Source: Bisbaumannia salifodinae
GTDB taxonomy: Bacteria; Pseudomonadota; Gammaproteobacteria; Pseudomonadales; Halomonadaceae
Assembly (NCBI RefSeq): GCF_039522585.1
Contig: NZ_BAAADR010000021.1
DNA: 64,000 nt
Reading direction: 5' to 3' (one strand)
The notes under the pieces were generated by a model. The model searched no databases. It was not told where the DNA came from and saw only the letters and a program-made list of their open reading frames with translations. A program made the translations under genes and the position numbers. Shown here one piece after another: positions 7,514 through 16,796 of this stretch (within the stretch, counting starts at the first letter, position 1; each line of letters begins with the position of its first letter).

Positions 7514-8177
7514 GCCACTGTGCCAGCAGCCGATCCAGCAGCGCCGCCTGGCGGTCGAAGCGCCTCGGCTCGGCGAGGATCTCCGCCGGTACCTGGAGAT
7601 GGGTCGAGGGGCCGGATGCCGGGGCGAAGGCCGTCGGGCTCAGGGCCAGCATGGTGGCGGCGCTCTCCGCGGTGCTCTCCAGGTGGCACTGCAGGGCGAT
7701 GACCCGGCCGGCGTCCCAGGCGAAGCCCTGCACCGGCCCGGCCGCGGTGCCACCCAGGGGCAGGGCCTCTTCCGGCAGGCCGAAGATACGGCTCTGCCAG
7801 AGGAAGGCCTCGAAGCGCTCCGGCAGGTCGAAGGGGCTCTCGGGGGCCAGGCGCAGCGCGTGCCAGCCCACCTCCGGGCAGGTGCCCCGGGAGACGGTGG
7901 CGCCCAGGGCCTGGGCGATCAGCCGGGCGCCCAGGCCGAGCCCCAGCAGTGGCTTGCCGCCCTTCAGGGCGCGCTCGACCAGCTTGCGCTCCCGGGCCAG
8001 TTCGGGGGCGTCCTCCGCCTGGGGGCCGTCGAGCAGGATCAGGGCGTCGCAGTCCGCCAGCCGCGGCGGTGCCTCATCGAGGTGGCAGACGTTGTGGCTA
8101 TGGCCCATGCCATCCAGCCAGTCCTTGAGGCGCGCCGGCCCCAGGCTGGCATGGTGTTGCAGGAAATAGATATGCAT
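7503..8177 (-). CDS. Class I glutamine amidotransferase-like protein lacking the catalytic cysteine
   Basis: The 224-residue product has the fold signature of stand-alone class I glutamine amidotransferases (GuaA-like). These include an N-terminal QHHASLGP, a central LLGLGLGARL and a C-terminal LQCHLEST. In active enzymes the central motif reads GxCxGxQ; here the nucleophile position is Gly81. The His165-Glu167 pair is kept. It should therefore not hydrolyse glutamine by the usual route, so it may bind a ligand or act as a partner protein. The ATG at 8177 matches the family start MxIxxLQH. It is convergent with mnmH and divergent, with 11 bases between starts, from the ATL gene. Confidence 0.8.
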   Translation of the reverse strand: MHIYFLQHHASLGPARLKDWLDGMGHSHNVCHLDEAPPRLADCDALILLDGPQAEDAPELARERKLVERALKGGKPLLGLGLGARLIAQALGATVSRGTCPEVGWHALRLAPESPFDLPERFEAFLWQSRIFGLPEEALPLGGTAAGPVQGFAWDAGRVIALQCHLESTAESAATMLALSPTAFAPASGPSTHLQVPAEILAEPRRFDRQAALLDRLLAQWLRA

Positions 8178-8188
8178 AGGAGTCCAGG

Positions 8189-8506
8189 GTGACGAAAAAG
8201 CGGGCGCCGCACCAGGGGGTGAGTCGCCGGGAGGCGATCTATACCATAGTGGCGGCGATTCCGCCCGGCCGGGTGACCAGCTATGGGCGCATCGCCACCC
8301 TGGCGGAGGGGCTGACGGCGCGGCTGGTGGCGCGGGCCCTGGGAGAACTGCCCGCCGGTCATGGCCTACCCTGGCAGCGGGTGATCCGCAGCGATAGACG
8401 CCTCGCCGATCACCCCGGGGCGGCTCGCCAGCGCGCCCTGCTGGAGGACGAGGGCGTCGGCTTCGACGACCGGGGCCGGGTCCCCGAGCGCTTCTTCTGG
8501 CCCTGA
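8189..8506 (+). CDS. Alkyltransferase-like protein (ATL, MGMT-like)
   Basis: A 105-residue relative of O6-alkylguanine-DNA alkyltransferase. In the motif that in true enzymes reads PCHRV, this protein has PWQRVI with Trp62 in place of the reactive cysteine, the mark of ATL proteins. These bind O6-alkylguanine and hand the site to nucleotide excision repair. PPGRVTSYG (25-33) and the DNA-binding ARLVARALG helix are present. The start is GTG at 8189 with AGGAGT just upstream, which also abuts the start codon of the divergent amidotransferase-like gene. Confidence 0.88.
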   Translation: MTKKRAPHQGVSRREAIYTIVAAIPPGRVTSYGRIATLAEGLTARLVARALGELPAGHGLPWQRVIRSDRRLADHPGAARQRALLEDEGVGFDDRGRVPERFFWP

Positions 8507-8534
8507 GGGCCCGATCAACCGATAAGGATGGCTT

Positions 8535-9125
8535 ATGAGTGATGCCAACGGCGGCTTTCGGCCGCGCCTGCGTGCCCTGGATCGCCGCCAGGGGCTGGCC
8601 TTTATGGCGACCCTGGCCGAACGCCTGCGGCCCAACTACCTGCTCTATGCCGAGGCCAGCGAGCAGGGCGACCCGGCGGCGCTGCGGGTGATCCATGACC
8701 TGATCTGGGAGGCGCTGCTGGTCAAGGAGGCGCGCATCGATTTCGAGCGCCAGGCCGAGAAGCTCGCCGAGCTGGAGCCCCCCGCCGAGGACGAGAGCTT
8801 CGGCGCGCGGCGCGCCCTGGAGGCGGTGATGGCCCTGGCGGCCTGCCTCGACAGCCTCAGGGGCGAGGCGCCGGAGGCGGTGCTGGAGGTGAGCGAGCTC
8901 TCCCGCAGTGGCGTCCAGGCCTTTATCGAGCTGACCGAGGGGGAGGAGGACGCCCAGCGCCTGGCGGCGCTGATTCGCCAGCACCCGCTGATGGATGACG
9001 AGCACGACTTCCAGGCGGCGGTACTGGAGGCGGTGGAGGCGCCCCTGGACCGCGGGGCCCTCAAGGCGCTGCGCCGGCTGGGGCGCAACGGCGGCGTCAG
9101 TAATCTGGGGCTGACCCTGGATTAG
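8535..9125 (+). CDS. yjaG: YjaG family protein (DUF416)
   Basis: A 196-residue, largely helical, acidic cytosolic protein. It shows the DUF416 pattern: an aromatic and arginine-rich start (FRPRLRALDRRQGLAFMATL), RLRPNYLLY, and a later EAVMALAACLDSL helix. The family is widespread in gammaproteobacteria and has no established function. AAGGAT lies before the ATG. It follows the ATL gene by 28 bases on the same strand and may be cotranscribed with it. Confidence 0.82.
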   Translation: MSDANGGFRPRLRALDRRQGLAFMATLAERLRPNYLLYAEASEQGDPAALRVIHDLIWEALLVKEARIDFERQAEKLAELEPPAEDESFGARRALEAVMALAACLDSLRGEAPEAVLEVSELSRSGVQAFIELTEGEEDAQRLAALIRQHPLMDDEHDFQAAVLEAVEAPLDRGALKALRRLGRNGGVSNLGLTLD

Positions 9126-9135
9126 GCGTGGCGGC

Positions 9136-9648
9136 CTAAAAGCTGATCCCCAGGGTGATCATGGCCCCGGCGGTGCCGAAGACGATCAGGTCGGTATCCA
9201 GGTTTTCCCAGCGCACGCCGATACTGGGCAGGATGGCCGGGGCGATGCCGTAGCGATTGAAGGGAATCTTGTCGCGAAACTCCCCCTGGTAGCCGCGCAG
9301 CAGGCCAGCGGTCAGCTTGCCGCGCAGCTCCAGGGTCTCGCTGGGCCGCCAGAAGGGAAACTCCCGGCCGCCGTAGAAGTACCAGGTGGGCTGATCGAAG
9401 GAGTTCCTGAACCAGACGGCGCCGGCGAACCAGCGGGCGGTATCGTGCACCTCCACGCCGATCAGGTCCTGGCGGTTGTTGTAGTCATCGTTCGAGCCGA
9501 AGTGCGTGGTATAGAGCCCGGCCTGCAGCCGCGTGTGCCCATACTCGAAGGTGGGCGTCGCCTGGGCCGGGCCCGCCACCGCCAGAAACGCCACGGCGAG
9601 CCCCAGGCCCGCCGTCTTGCGCCGTCGTTGGCTCCACAAACCTTCCAT
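9136..9648 (-). CDS. Small outer-membrane beta-barrel protein
   Basis: The chosen ATG at 9648 has a strong AGGAGGGA ribosome site, giving 170 residues. A signal peptide ends near residue 30 (GPAQA-TP). The mature part alternates polar and hydrophobic residues and is rich in Tyr, Trp and Gly (TRLQAGLYTTHFGSNDDYNN). It ends in Phe (ITLGISF), as outer-membrane barrels do. Size and the His/Asp-rich loop recall PagP-like eight-stranded barrels, but I cannot show acyltransferase residues. It follows hisF on the same strand with a 17-base gap. Confidence 0.7.
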   Translation of the reverse strand: MEGLWSQRRRKTAGLGLAVAFLAVAGPAQATPTFEYGHTRLQAGLYTTHFGSNDDYNNRQDLIGVEVHDTARWFAGAVWFRNSFDQPTWYFYGGREFPFWRPSETLELRGKLTAGLLRGYQGEFRDKIPFNRYGIAPAILPSIGVRWENLDTDLIVFGTAGAMITLGISF

Positions 9649-9665
9649 GGTCCCTCCTATCCGGG

Positions 9666-10439
9666 TCAAAGGCGCATCTCGATGCCGTGCTCGGCCATGA
9701 ACCGCTTGGCCTCGGGGATGCTGTACTCGCCGAAGTGGAAGATGCTGGCGGCCAGCACGGCGTCGGCGCCGCCCCGGGTCACCCCCTCCACCAGGTGGGC
9801 CAGGTTGCCCACCCCACCGGAGGCGATCACCGGCACGCTGACCGCCTCAGAGATGGCGCGGGTCACGCCCAGGTCGAAGCCGGCCTTGGTACCGTCCCGG
9901 TCCATGCTGGTCAGCAGCAGCTCGCCGGCGCCGTAGTCCACCATCTTCTGGGCCCATTCCACGGCGTCGAGGCCGGTGGGACGGCGCCCGCCATGGGTGA
10001 AGATCTCCCAGCGCGGTGCCTCGCCCTCCGCGGAGACCCGCTTGGCATCGATGGCCACCACGATGCACTGGCTGCCGAAGCGCTCGGTGGCCTCGCGGAC
10101 GAACTCGGGGTTGGTCACCGCCGCGGTATTGATGGAGACCTTGTCGGCCCCGGCGTTGAGCATGGTGCGGATATCGTCGCAGCTGCGGATGCCGCCGCCC
10201 ACGGTGAGCGGAATGAATACCTCGCCGGCGATGCGCTCGACCATCTCCACGGTGGTGTCGCGGCCCTCGTGGCTGGCGGTGATATCCAGGAAGGTGATCT
10301 CGTCGGCGCCCTGCTGGTTATAGCGCTTGGCGATCTCCACCGGATCGCCGGCATCGCGGATGCCGACGAAGTTGACGCCCTTGACCACCCGGCCGGCGTC
10401 CACGTCGAGGCAGGGAATGATGCGCTTGGCGAGTCCCAT
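9666..10439 (-). CDS. hisF: Imidazole glycerol phosphate synthase cyclase subunit
   Basis: HisF takes ammonia from HisH and closes the imidazole ring, giving imidazole glycerol phosphate and AICAR. The 257-residue (beta/alpha)8 barrel has the two catalytic aspartates in IPCLDVD (Asp12) and VVAIDAKR (Asp131), the phosphate-binding LTVGGGIRS at 79-87 and a second GGVG site. It is the last his gene, three bases after hisA. Confidence 0.97.
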   Translation of the reverse strand: MGLAKRIIPCLDVDAGRVVKGVNFVGIRDAGDPVEIAKRYNQQGADEITFLDITASHEGRDTTVEMVERIAGEVFIPLTVGGGIRSCDDIRTMLNAGADKVSINTAAVTNPEFVREATERFGSQCIVVAIDAKRVSAEGEAPRWEIFTHGGRRPTGLDAVEWAQKMVDYGAGELLLTSMDRDGTKAGFDLGVTRAISEAVSVPVIASGGVGNLAHLVEGVTRGGADAVLAASIFHFGEYSIPEAKRFMAEHGIEMRL

Positions 10440-10442
10440 GGC

Positions 10443-11189
<747 letters not shown>

Positions 11190-11257
11190 GTCGTGTCCTC
11201 GTGGGCGCCCTGGGGCGCGAGTGATGGCGTTGATAACTTGAGCCGTGCCCGGGCGCC

Positions 11258-11899
11258 TCAGGGCTCCCAGGCCACGAAATTTTCCAGCAGGCGCAGGCCG
11301 GCGTTGGCGCTCTTCTCGGGGTGGAACTGCACCGCGAAGACCGGGCCGCGGCCGATGGCCACATGGGCCTTGACGCTGCCATAGTCGGTGGTGCCGAACA
11401 GCGTGGCATCATCGGCGGCGTCCACATAGTAGCTGTGCACGAAGTAGAAGCGCTCGCCGCTCTCGATGCCGGCCCACAGCGGGTGCGCGTGGTGCTGGTC
11501 GACCCGGTTCCAGCCCATGTGCGGCACCTTGAGGCGCTCGCCCCGGGCATCGCGCATATCGCCGGGGAAACGCCTGACCCGCCCGGGCAGATGGCCCAGG
11601 CAGGTCACGCCACCGTTCTCCTCGCTCTCGTCGAGGAGCATCTGCTGGCCGACGCAGATGCCCAGCAGCGGCTTGTCCGCCTCCCTGAGCAGCTCCTGCA
11701 CCAGCCCCTTGACCTGGCTGCGCTCCAGCTCGCCCATGCAGTCGCGGATCGCCCCCTGGCCCGGCAGCACCAGGCGGGTGGCGCCGCGGATGCAGCGCGG
11801 ATCCCGGGTGACGATGACGTTTTCCTGGGTGACATGCTCCAGCGCCTTGGCGACCGAATGCAGGTTGCCCATTCCGTAGTCGATAACGGCGATGGTCAT
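11258..11899 (-). CDS. hisH: Imidazole glycerol phosphate synthase glutaminase subunit
   Basis: HisH hydrolyses glutamine and channels ammonia to HisF. The 213-residue protein has the complete class I triad: Cys82 in GICVGQQ, and His193 with Glu195 in VQFHPEKS. MTIAVIDYGMGNLHS marks the usual start, with GAGGAG upstream. It contrasts with the cysteine-less relative at 7503-8177. Confidence 0.96.
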   Translation of the reverse strand: MTIAVIDYGMGNLHSVAKALEHVTQENVIVTRDPRCIRGATRLVLPGQGAIRDCMGELERSQVKGLVQELLREADKPLLGICVGQQMLLDESEENGGVTCLGHLPGRVRRFPGDMRDARGERLKVPHMGWNRVDQHHAHPLWAGIESGERFYFVHSYYVDAADDATLFGTTDYGSVKAHVAIGRGPVFAVQFHPEKSANAGLRLLENFVAWEP

Positions 11900-11930
11900 G
11901 AAACACTCCTCGGCAGGTGGGCGACGGGGC

Positions 11931-12524
11931 TCACAGGCAGCCCTTGGTGGACGGCATCTGGCCGGCCATGCGGGGGTCCTCGGCCACCGCCATGCGCAGG
12001 GCGCGGCCGAAGGCCTTGAAGATGGTCTCCGCCTGGTGGTGGGCATTGAAGCCCTTGAGGTTGTCGATATGCAGGGTCACCTGGGCGTGATTGACGAAGC
12101 CCTGGAAGAACTCCCAGAACAGCTGGGTGTCCAGGCGGCCGATGCTGGCGCGGGTGAACTCCACGTCCATGAACAGCCCCGGGCGTCCGGAGAAGTCCAC
12201 CACCACCCGGGAGAGGGCCTCGTCCAGGGGCACATAGGCGTGGCCATAGCGGTAGATGCCGCGCTTGTCGCCGATCGCCTTGGCGAAGGCCTGGCCCAGG
12301 GTGATGCCCAGGTCCTCCACGGTGTGGTGGTCGTCGATATGCAGGTCGCCCACCGCCTTGATCTCCAGGTCGATCAGGCCATGGCGCGCCACCTGGTCGA
12401 GCATATGATCGAGGAAGGGCACACCGGTCTCGCACTCGAGCCGACCCTGGCCATCGAGGTTTACGCTCACCGTGATCTGGGTCTCCTGGGTATCACGGGA
12501 CACCGTGGCGATACGCTCGGACAT
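11931..12524 (-). CDS. hisB: Imidazoleglycerol-phosphate dehydratase
   Basis: This manganese enzyme dehydrates imidazole glycerol phosphate. The 197-residue monofunctional form has the two metal motifs VPFLDHML and DDHHTVEDLG, each later repeated in pattern near residue 150-175 (HHQAETIFKAFG). It lacks the phosphatase domain fused in enterics. It is the first gene of the hisB-hisH-hisA-hisF group; its promoter must lie in the 170-bp divergent space before 12695, where I see no clear -35/-10 pair. Confidence 0.96.
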   Translation of the reverse strand: MSERIATVSRDTQETQITVSVNLDGQGRLECETGVPFLDHMLDQVARHGLIDLEIKAVGDLHIDDHHTVEDLGITLGQAFAKAIGDKRGIYRYGHAYVPLDEALSRVVVDFSGRPGLFMDVEFTRASIGRLDTQLFWEFFQGFVNHAQVTLHIDNLKGFNAHHQAETIFKAFGRALRMAVAEDPRMAGQMPSTKGCL

Positions 12525-12694
12525 GACGACTGAACTCCTGCGCTGGGCGCATGCATGGAAACGGTAGGGCAGGGCTCCCGCGAGGGCGGGCCCCTGTCGA
12601 GCCCTCCATTATAGAGAATCGCCCCCCCCATCCGCTACAATGCCTGGCATCGATGGGCGGCCGGAGCCGCCGCTCCGGCCCATGGAGATAGCAC

Positions 12695-13147
12695 ATGCCG
12701 GTTACCCTTCACAGGGTCGATCATGCCACCTGGGCAGCGGATGCCCAGGTGGCCCTCGACCTCTCGCGTATCTATGCCGATGCACCGGCGCAGCGCCTGC
12801 CGCTACCCGCCGATGACTATATCCGCCAGCACCTGGAGTCCCGGGGCACCTTCTGCTGTGCCCGCTTCAATGATCGCCTGCTGGGCGCCGTGGCGGTCAC
12901 CGAAGACCCCGAGGCCTGGTGGCTGGCCAACTTCTGCGTGCGCAAGACCACCCGCCGCCGCGGCGTGGGCTCCCGCCTGCTGGCCCTGGTGGGGGAGGCC
13001 GCCAACCGGGAAGGGCGGGTGCTGCGTATCGCCAGCGAGACCCTGACCATGGACGATCAACTGCTGCTGTCGCGGCTGGGCTATCGTCCGGCGGCGGATG
13101 GCAGTTACTTCGAATTCGAACACCCGGCCCCGGGAGGCACCCCATGA
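12695..13147 (+). CDS. GNAT-fold protein, probable PanZ/PanM-like aspartate decarboxylase maturation factor
   Basis: A 150-residue single GNAT domain with the acetyl-CoA loop TRRRGVGSRLL near residue 90. The segment ARFNDRLLGAVAVT closely follows PanZ/PanM proteins, which sense CoA and trigger self-cleavage of PanD in pantothenate synthesis. The enteric proteins are shorter (about 127 residues). No pan genes lie nearby, so a general acetyltransferase remains possible. It overlaps the asmA-family gene by 4 bp. Confidence 0.65.
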   Translation: MPVTLHRVDHATWAADAQVALDLSRIYADAPAQRLPLPADDYIRQHLESRGTFCCARFNDRLLGAVAVTEDPEAWWLANFCVRKTTRRRGVGSRLLALVGEAANREGRVLRIASETLTMDDQLLLSRLGYRPAADGSYFEFEHPAPGGTP

Positions 13148-15474
13148 GAGCCTTGCTGCGAGCCCTGCTGGCGGTGGTCGGCGTGCTGGGTCTGGTGATG
13201 GTGGCGGCGGTGATCTACGTCACCACCTTCTTCGACCCCAATGATCTCAAGCCGCGACTGATTCAGGTGGTGCGCGACCAGAGCGGCCTGGAGCTGGCCC
13301 TGGAGGGCCCCCTGAGCTGGTCCTTCTACCCCCGCCTGGGGGTCAGTGTTTCCGAGGCCGAGGCCTGGCTGCCGGAGCAGGCGCTGGAGGAGGCGCCCTT
13401 CGTGGCGTTTTCCCAGGCCGAGGTGAGCCTGGCCTTCACGCCCCTGCTGCGCGGCATGATCGCCATCGAGGGTCTGACCCTGGATGGCATGCGCCTCAAC
13501 CTGGAGCGTGACGCCGAGGGGCGCGGTAACTGGGAGACCCTGCTCGAGCGTCTCGATGGTGAGGAGGCCGCCGAACGGGTGCTGGCACCGGCCGCCGCCG
13601 GCCTTGCCCCGGGCGATGCCGGCATGGCGGTGGCCCTCAATATCGCCAGCGTTCAACTGCGCGATGGCCGGGTCAGCTTCGAGGATCGCCAGCAGGCGCT
13701 GCACCTCTACGCCGAGGCGCTGCAGGTCACCGGTACCCAGGTCAATCCCAGTCGTGCCTTCCCGCTGCGCGGTGGCTTCACCCTGAGGACCTATCCCGAG
13801 GATCATCAGGCACAGGACGCGCCCCTTTACACCAGTGAGGTGGGCTTCGACGGCCGGGTGCGCCTGGGGCTCGGCGACGGGCGTTATCAACTGGAGAATG
13901 CCAGCCTGACCACCCGTACCGAGCTGGCCGAACTCGAGGGGCATCGCCAGCGTGTCGACCTGAGCCTGGCGGAGCTGGTGGCCGAGCCGGCCCTGGGGCG
14001 CTATCGCGCCGAGGGGGGGCGGCTGGAACTGGGGCTCTCCCACCCCGAGCTGGGTAAGACGGAGTTGCCGCTCTCCTTCGCCTTCGTCGCCGATGCCGAT
14101 CTGGGGGCTCAGGAAGTCATGCTCCGCGAGCTGCAGCTGGAAGGCCCCGATGGCCTGCGGCTGAGCGGCAACCTCACCGCCAGCGAGCTGTTCGAGGCGC
14201 CCCAGTACACCGGCCAGGTGAGCCTGGCGCCGCTCTCCCTGCGTCCCTGGCTGAGCCGCTTCGATGTCCTGCCCGAGACGCGTGATGACAACGTCTTCAC
14301 CGATGTGGCCCTGACCAGTCCGCTGCGCGGAGACCCCTCGCGGCTCGAACTGACCAACCTGACCCTGGTGCTGGATGGCGCCACCTTCACCGGCCGCCTG
14401 GGGGGGCAGTTGGATGGCTCGGCGCTCGGGTTCGACCTGCAGGGCGATCGCTTCGATCTCGATCGCTACCTGCCGGCGGAGACGGTACCCGAGGCCCAGG
14501 CGGCCCTGCCCGGGGTCGCGCCGGCCCATGCCGAAGACGACGAGGCGGGTGCCCTGTCGCTGGAGTGGCTGCAAGGGCTCGACCTCGACGGGCAGCTGTC
14601 CCTGGGCCAGCTCGAGGCCTTTGCCCTGGAGCTCGACGAGGTGCGTCTGGTACTGGCCGGCGAGGGCCAGCGGCATCGCCTGGAACGCCTGGAAGCGCGC
14701 CTCTATGACGGCACCCTGGAAGCCAGCGGTGGCCTCGATCAGCGCGAGACGCCGGTTCGCTGGTCCCTGACCCCCCGCCTGGAGCGGGTGCGGGTGGCCC
14801 CGGTCTACGAGGCCTTGCTGGAAGAGACGTCGCCGCTGCGCGGTCGCCTCAACCTCGAGGGCGAGCTGACCACCCGGGGCGATCGGATCGAGCGCTGGCC
14901 CAACCACCTCAACGGCCGGCTGGCCCTGGATATCGAGGATGGCGCCATGCTCGACGTCAATGTCTCCCGCCAGATGTGCGAACTGGTGGCGACCCTGGAG
15001 GGCGAGCAGAGTCAACGCCAGTGGAGCGACGAGACCCGCTTCGAGCGCGCCCAGGCCGGCCTGGTGATCCGCGACGGCGTGGTACATAACGAGGACCTGG
15101 ATATCGCCGTGCCGGGCATCGTCCTGGGCGGCCAGGGTGAGCTCAACCTGGTGACTCGGCGTTTCGACTATGCCGCCCGGGCGCATTTCGTGGATACCGC
15201 CGACGCCGCCTGCTCGGTCAACCCGCGCCTTGAACGGGTGCCGCTGCCGGTGCGCTGTGTCGGCAGCCTGGACGAGGCCAGCGGCGACTGGTGCCGCTTC
15301 GATCGCCAGGCCTTCCGCGACGCGGTGGCCGGCCTGGTGCGTGACGAGGCCGCCGACCGCGTCAGCCGCGAGGTCGAGCGCCGCCTGGATGACGCCACCC
15401 AGGGGCTCGAGGAGCGCCTCGGCGAGGGTGCCGGCGAGGAACTTCGCGACACCCTGCGGGGTCTCTTTGATTGA
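13144..15474 (+). CDS. asmA: AsmA family outer-membrane/phospholipid transport protein
   Basis: A 776-residue protein anchored by one N-terminal membrane helix (residues 7-27). A long periplasmic part follows, beginning with the AsmA start pattern FFDPNDLKPRLIQVV and GLELALEGPLSWSFYPRLGV. The C-terminal AsmA domain (LNGRLALDIEDGAMLDVNVS) is present. AsmA-like proteins form hydrophobic grooves bridging inner and outer membrane and affect phospholipid movement. The ATG at 13144 overlaps the stop of the upstream gene. A clear terminator follows at 15495. Confidence 0.9.
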   Translation: MRALLRALLAVVGVLGLVMVAAVIYVTTFFDPNDLKPRLIQVVRDQSGLELALEGPLSWSFYPRLGVSVSEAEAWLPEQALEEAPFVAFSQAEVSLAFTPLLRGMIAIEGLTLDGMRLNLERDAEGRGNWETLLERLDGEEAAERVLAPAAAGLAPGDAGMAVALNIASVQLRDGRVSFEDRQQALHLYAEALQVTGTQVNPSRAFPLRGGFTLRTYPEDHQAQDAPLYTSEVGFDGRVRLGLGDGRYQLENASLTTRTELAELEGHRQRVDLSLAELVAEPALGRYRAEGGRLELGLSHPELGKTELPLSFAFVADADLGAQEVMLRELQLEGPDGLRLSGNLTASELFEAPQYTGQVSLAPLSLRPWLSRFDVLPETRDDNVFTDVALTSPLRGDPSRLELTNLTLVLDGATFTGRLGGQLDGSALGFDLQGDRFDLDRYLPAETVPEAQAALPGVAPAHAEDDEAGALSLEWLQGLDLDGQLSLGQLEAFALELDEVRLVLAGEGQRHRLERLEARLYDGTLEASGGLDQRETPVRWSLTPRLERVRVAPVYEALLEETSPLRGRLNLEGELTTRGDRIERWPNHLNGRLALDIEDGAMLDVNVSRQMCELVATLEGEQSQRQWSDETRFERAQAGLVIRDGVVHNEDLDIAVPGIVLGGQGELNLVTRRFDYAARAHFVDTADAACSVNPRLERVPLPVRCVGSLDEASGDWCRFDRQAFRDAVAGLVRDEAADRVSREVERRLDDATQGLEERLGEGAGEELRDTLRGLFD

Positions 15475-15494
15475 GCATCAGAAAGCCAGTCCCT

Positions 15495-15521
15495 GCGCCG
15501 ACCCCGTGTCGGCGCTTTTTT
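15495..15521 (+). terminator. Rho-independent terminator after asmA
   Basis: Perfect 8-bp stem GCGCCGAC (15495-15502) with GTCGGCGC (15508-15515), 5-base loop, then six T. It ends the panZ-like/asmA transcript 20 bases past the stop and 15 bases before mutY. Confidence 0.92.
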
Positions 15522-15535
15522 ATGCGTGACCGCCC

Positions 15536-16621
15536 ATGACCGACGACCAGACCGTGTTTCCCTTACTCTCTTCCGCCGAGTTCCAGCGCCGCCTGCTGGC
15601 GTGGTTCGACGCCCATGGCCGCAAGCGGCTACCCTGGCAGCAGGACAAGAGCCCCTACCGGGTATGGGTCTCGGAGATCATGCTGCAGCAGACCCAGGTG
15701 GCCACGGTGATCCCCTACTATGAGCGCTTCATGGCGCGCTTCCCGACGGTGGAGGCCCTGGCCGAGGCGCCCCAGGACGAGGTGCTGCACCTGTGGACCG
15801 GCCTCGGCTATTACGCCCGGGCCCGTAACCTGCACAAGGCCGCCCGGGAGGTGGTCAGCGAGCACGACGGCGACTTCCCGGTGCACAGCCTGGACGCCAT
15901 GGCCGCATTGCCGGGCATCGGCCGTTCCACCGCCGGGGCCATCATCGCCATCAGCACCGGTCGCCGGGCGGTGATCCTCGACGGCAACGTCAAGCGCTCC
16001 CTGACCCGGCTGCATGCCTTGCCCGGCTGGCCGGGGCGCAGCGCCGTGGAGCGGCACCTGTGGGCCCTGGCGGAGCATTACACCCCCGAGGCACGGCTCC
16101 CCGACTACACCCAGGCGATGATGGACCTGGGCGCCACCCTGTGTCGGCGCGGCCAGCCCGAGTGTGGGCGCTGTCCCTTTGATGATGTCTGCCTGGCCCA
16201 TGCCCGGGGCGAGGAGCGGCGCTTCCCCGAGGCCAAGCCGAAGAAGGCGACGCCCCGGCGTGTCACCCAGATGCTGCTGTTGCGCGACGCCGAGGGGCGG
16301 GTACTGCTCCAGCAGCGGCCCCCCACGGGGCTATGGGGCGGGCTCTGGTGCTTTCCCCAGTTCGAGGAGGAGGCGGCCCTCCTGGCCTGGCTCGATAGCC
16401 ATGCGCCCGGGGCCGAGCTGGAGGCGCCCTGGTCCTCCTTCACCCATGTATTCAGCCACTTCCGCCTCGAGATCACCCCACGCCCGGCGCGTACCCGGCG
16501 CCTGGCGGCAGTGACAGAGTCGGGCAGCCTCTGGTACAACCCCCGACAACCGGCCAGCGTGGGGCTGGCGGCGCCGGTCAAGGCGCTGCTGGACACCCTC
16601 GGCGATGACTTGCTGGCCTGA
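15536..16621 (+). CDS. mutY: A/G-specific adenine DNA glycosylase
   Basis: MutY removes adenine mispaired with 8-oxoguanine. The 361-residue protein has the HhH glycosylase domain with catalytic Glu47 (SEIMLQQTQ) and Asp149 (LDGNVKR), the helix-hairpin-helix LPGIGRSTAGA (125-135), and the 4Fe-4S cluster at Cys203, Cys210, Cys213 and Cys219. A C-terminal NUDIX-like domain for 8-oxoG recognition follows. yggX lies downstream as in many gammaproteobacteria, but here a 155-bp foldback element separates them. Confidence 0.96.
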   Translation: MTDDQTVFPLLSSAEFQRRLLAWFDAHGRKRLPWQQDKSPYRVWVSEIMLQQTQVATVIPYYERFMARFPTVEALAEAPQDEVLHLWTGLGYYARARNLHKAAREVVSEHDGDFPVHSLDAMAALPGIGRSTAGAIIAISTGRRAVILDGNVKRSLTRLHALPGWPGRSAVERHLWALAEHYTPEARLPDYTQAMMDLGATLCRRGQPECGRCPFDDVCLAHARGEERRFPEAKPKKATPRRVTQMLLLRDAEGRVLLQQRPPTGLWGGLWCFPQFEEEAALLAWLDSHAPGAELEAPWSSFTHVFSHFRLEITPRPARTRRLAAVTESGSLWYNPRQPASVGLAAPVKALLDTLGDDLLA

Positions 16622-16627
16622 TGCCCA

Positions 16628-16782
16628 AGCAGTCTGTCGGACTTAACACTGATCGACTGCGAATCCCGGGCTTCCGGCCAACTTCATTCGATCGATTTCG
16701 TTAAATAGCTCGCTATTCGCCTCAATCGATCGATAAATTTGACTCGAAATCCGTGATTCTCGGCTAACCCCGACAGACTGCT
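16628..16782. mobile_element. MITE-like foldback element between mutY and yggX
   Basis: Perfect 13-bp terminal inverted repeats, AGCAGTCTGTCGG (16628-16640) and CCGACAGACTGCT (16770-16782), bound 155 bp that is AT-richer than its surroundings. Inside, TCGATCGATT (16688-16697) pairs with AATCGATCGA (16724-16733) and AATAG (16704-16708) with CTATT (16713-16717), so the whole unit folds into one long imperfect hairpin. It encodes nothing. It starts six bases past the mutY stop and ends next to the yggX ribosome site. No clear target duplication is visible. Confidence 0.8.
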
Positions 16783-16796
16783 ACAGGAGATACCCC

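Noticed and set aside
7503..9005. 500-codon minus-strand frame extending the amidotransferase-like gene upstream
   Set aside because: The extra N-terminal part runs antisense to the ATL and yjaG genes and has no domain; the family start lies at 8177.
13105..15186. 693-codon minus-strand frame opposite the asmA-family gene
   Set aside because: Compositional shadow; the plus-strand protein has signal anchor and family motifs.
16622..16796. A small gene between mutY and yggX
   Set aside because: No start with ribosome site and no frame of useful length; the stretch is explained by the foldback element.
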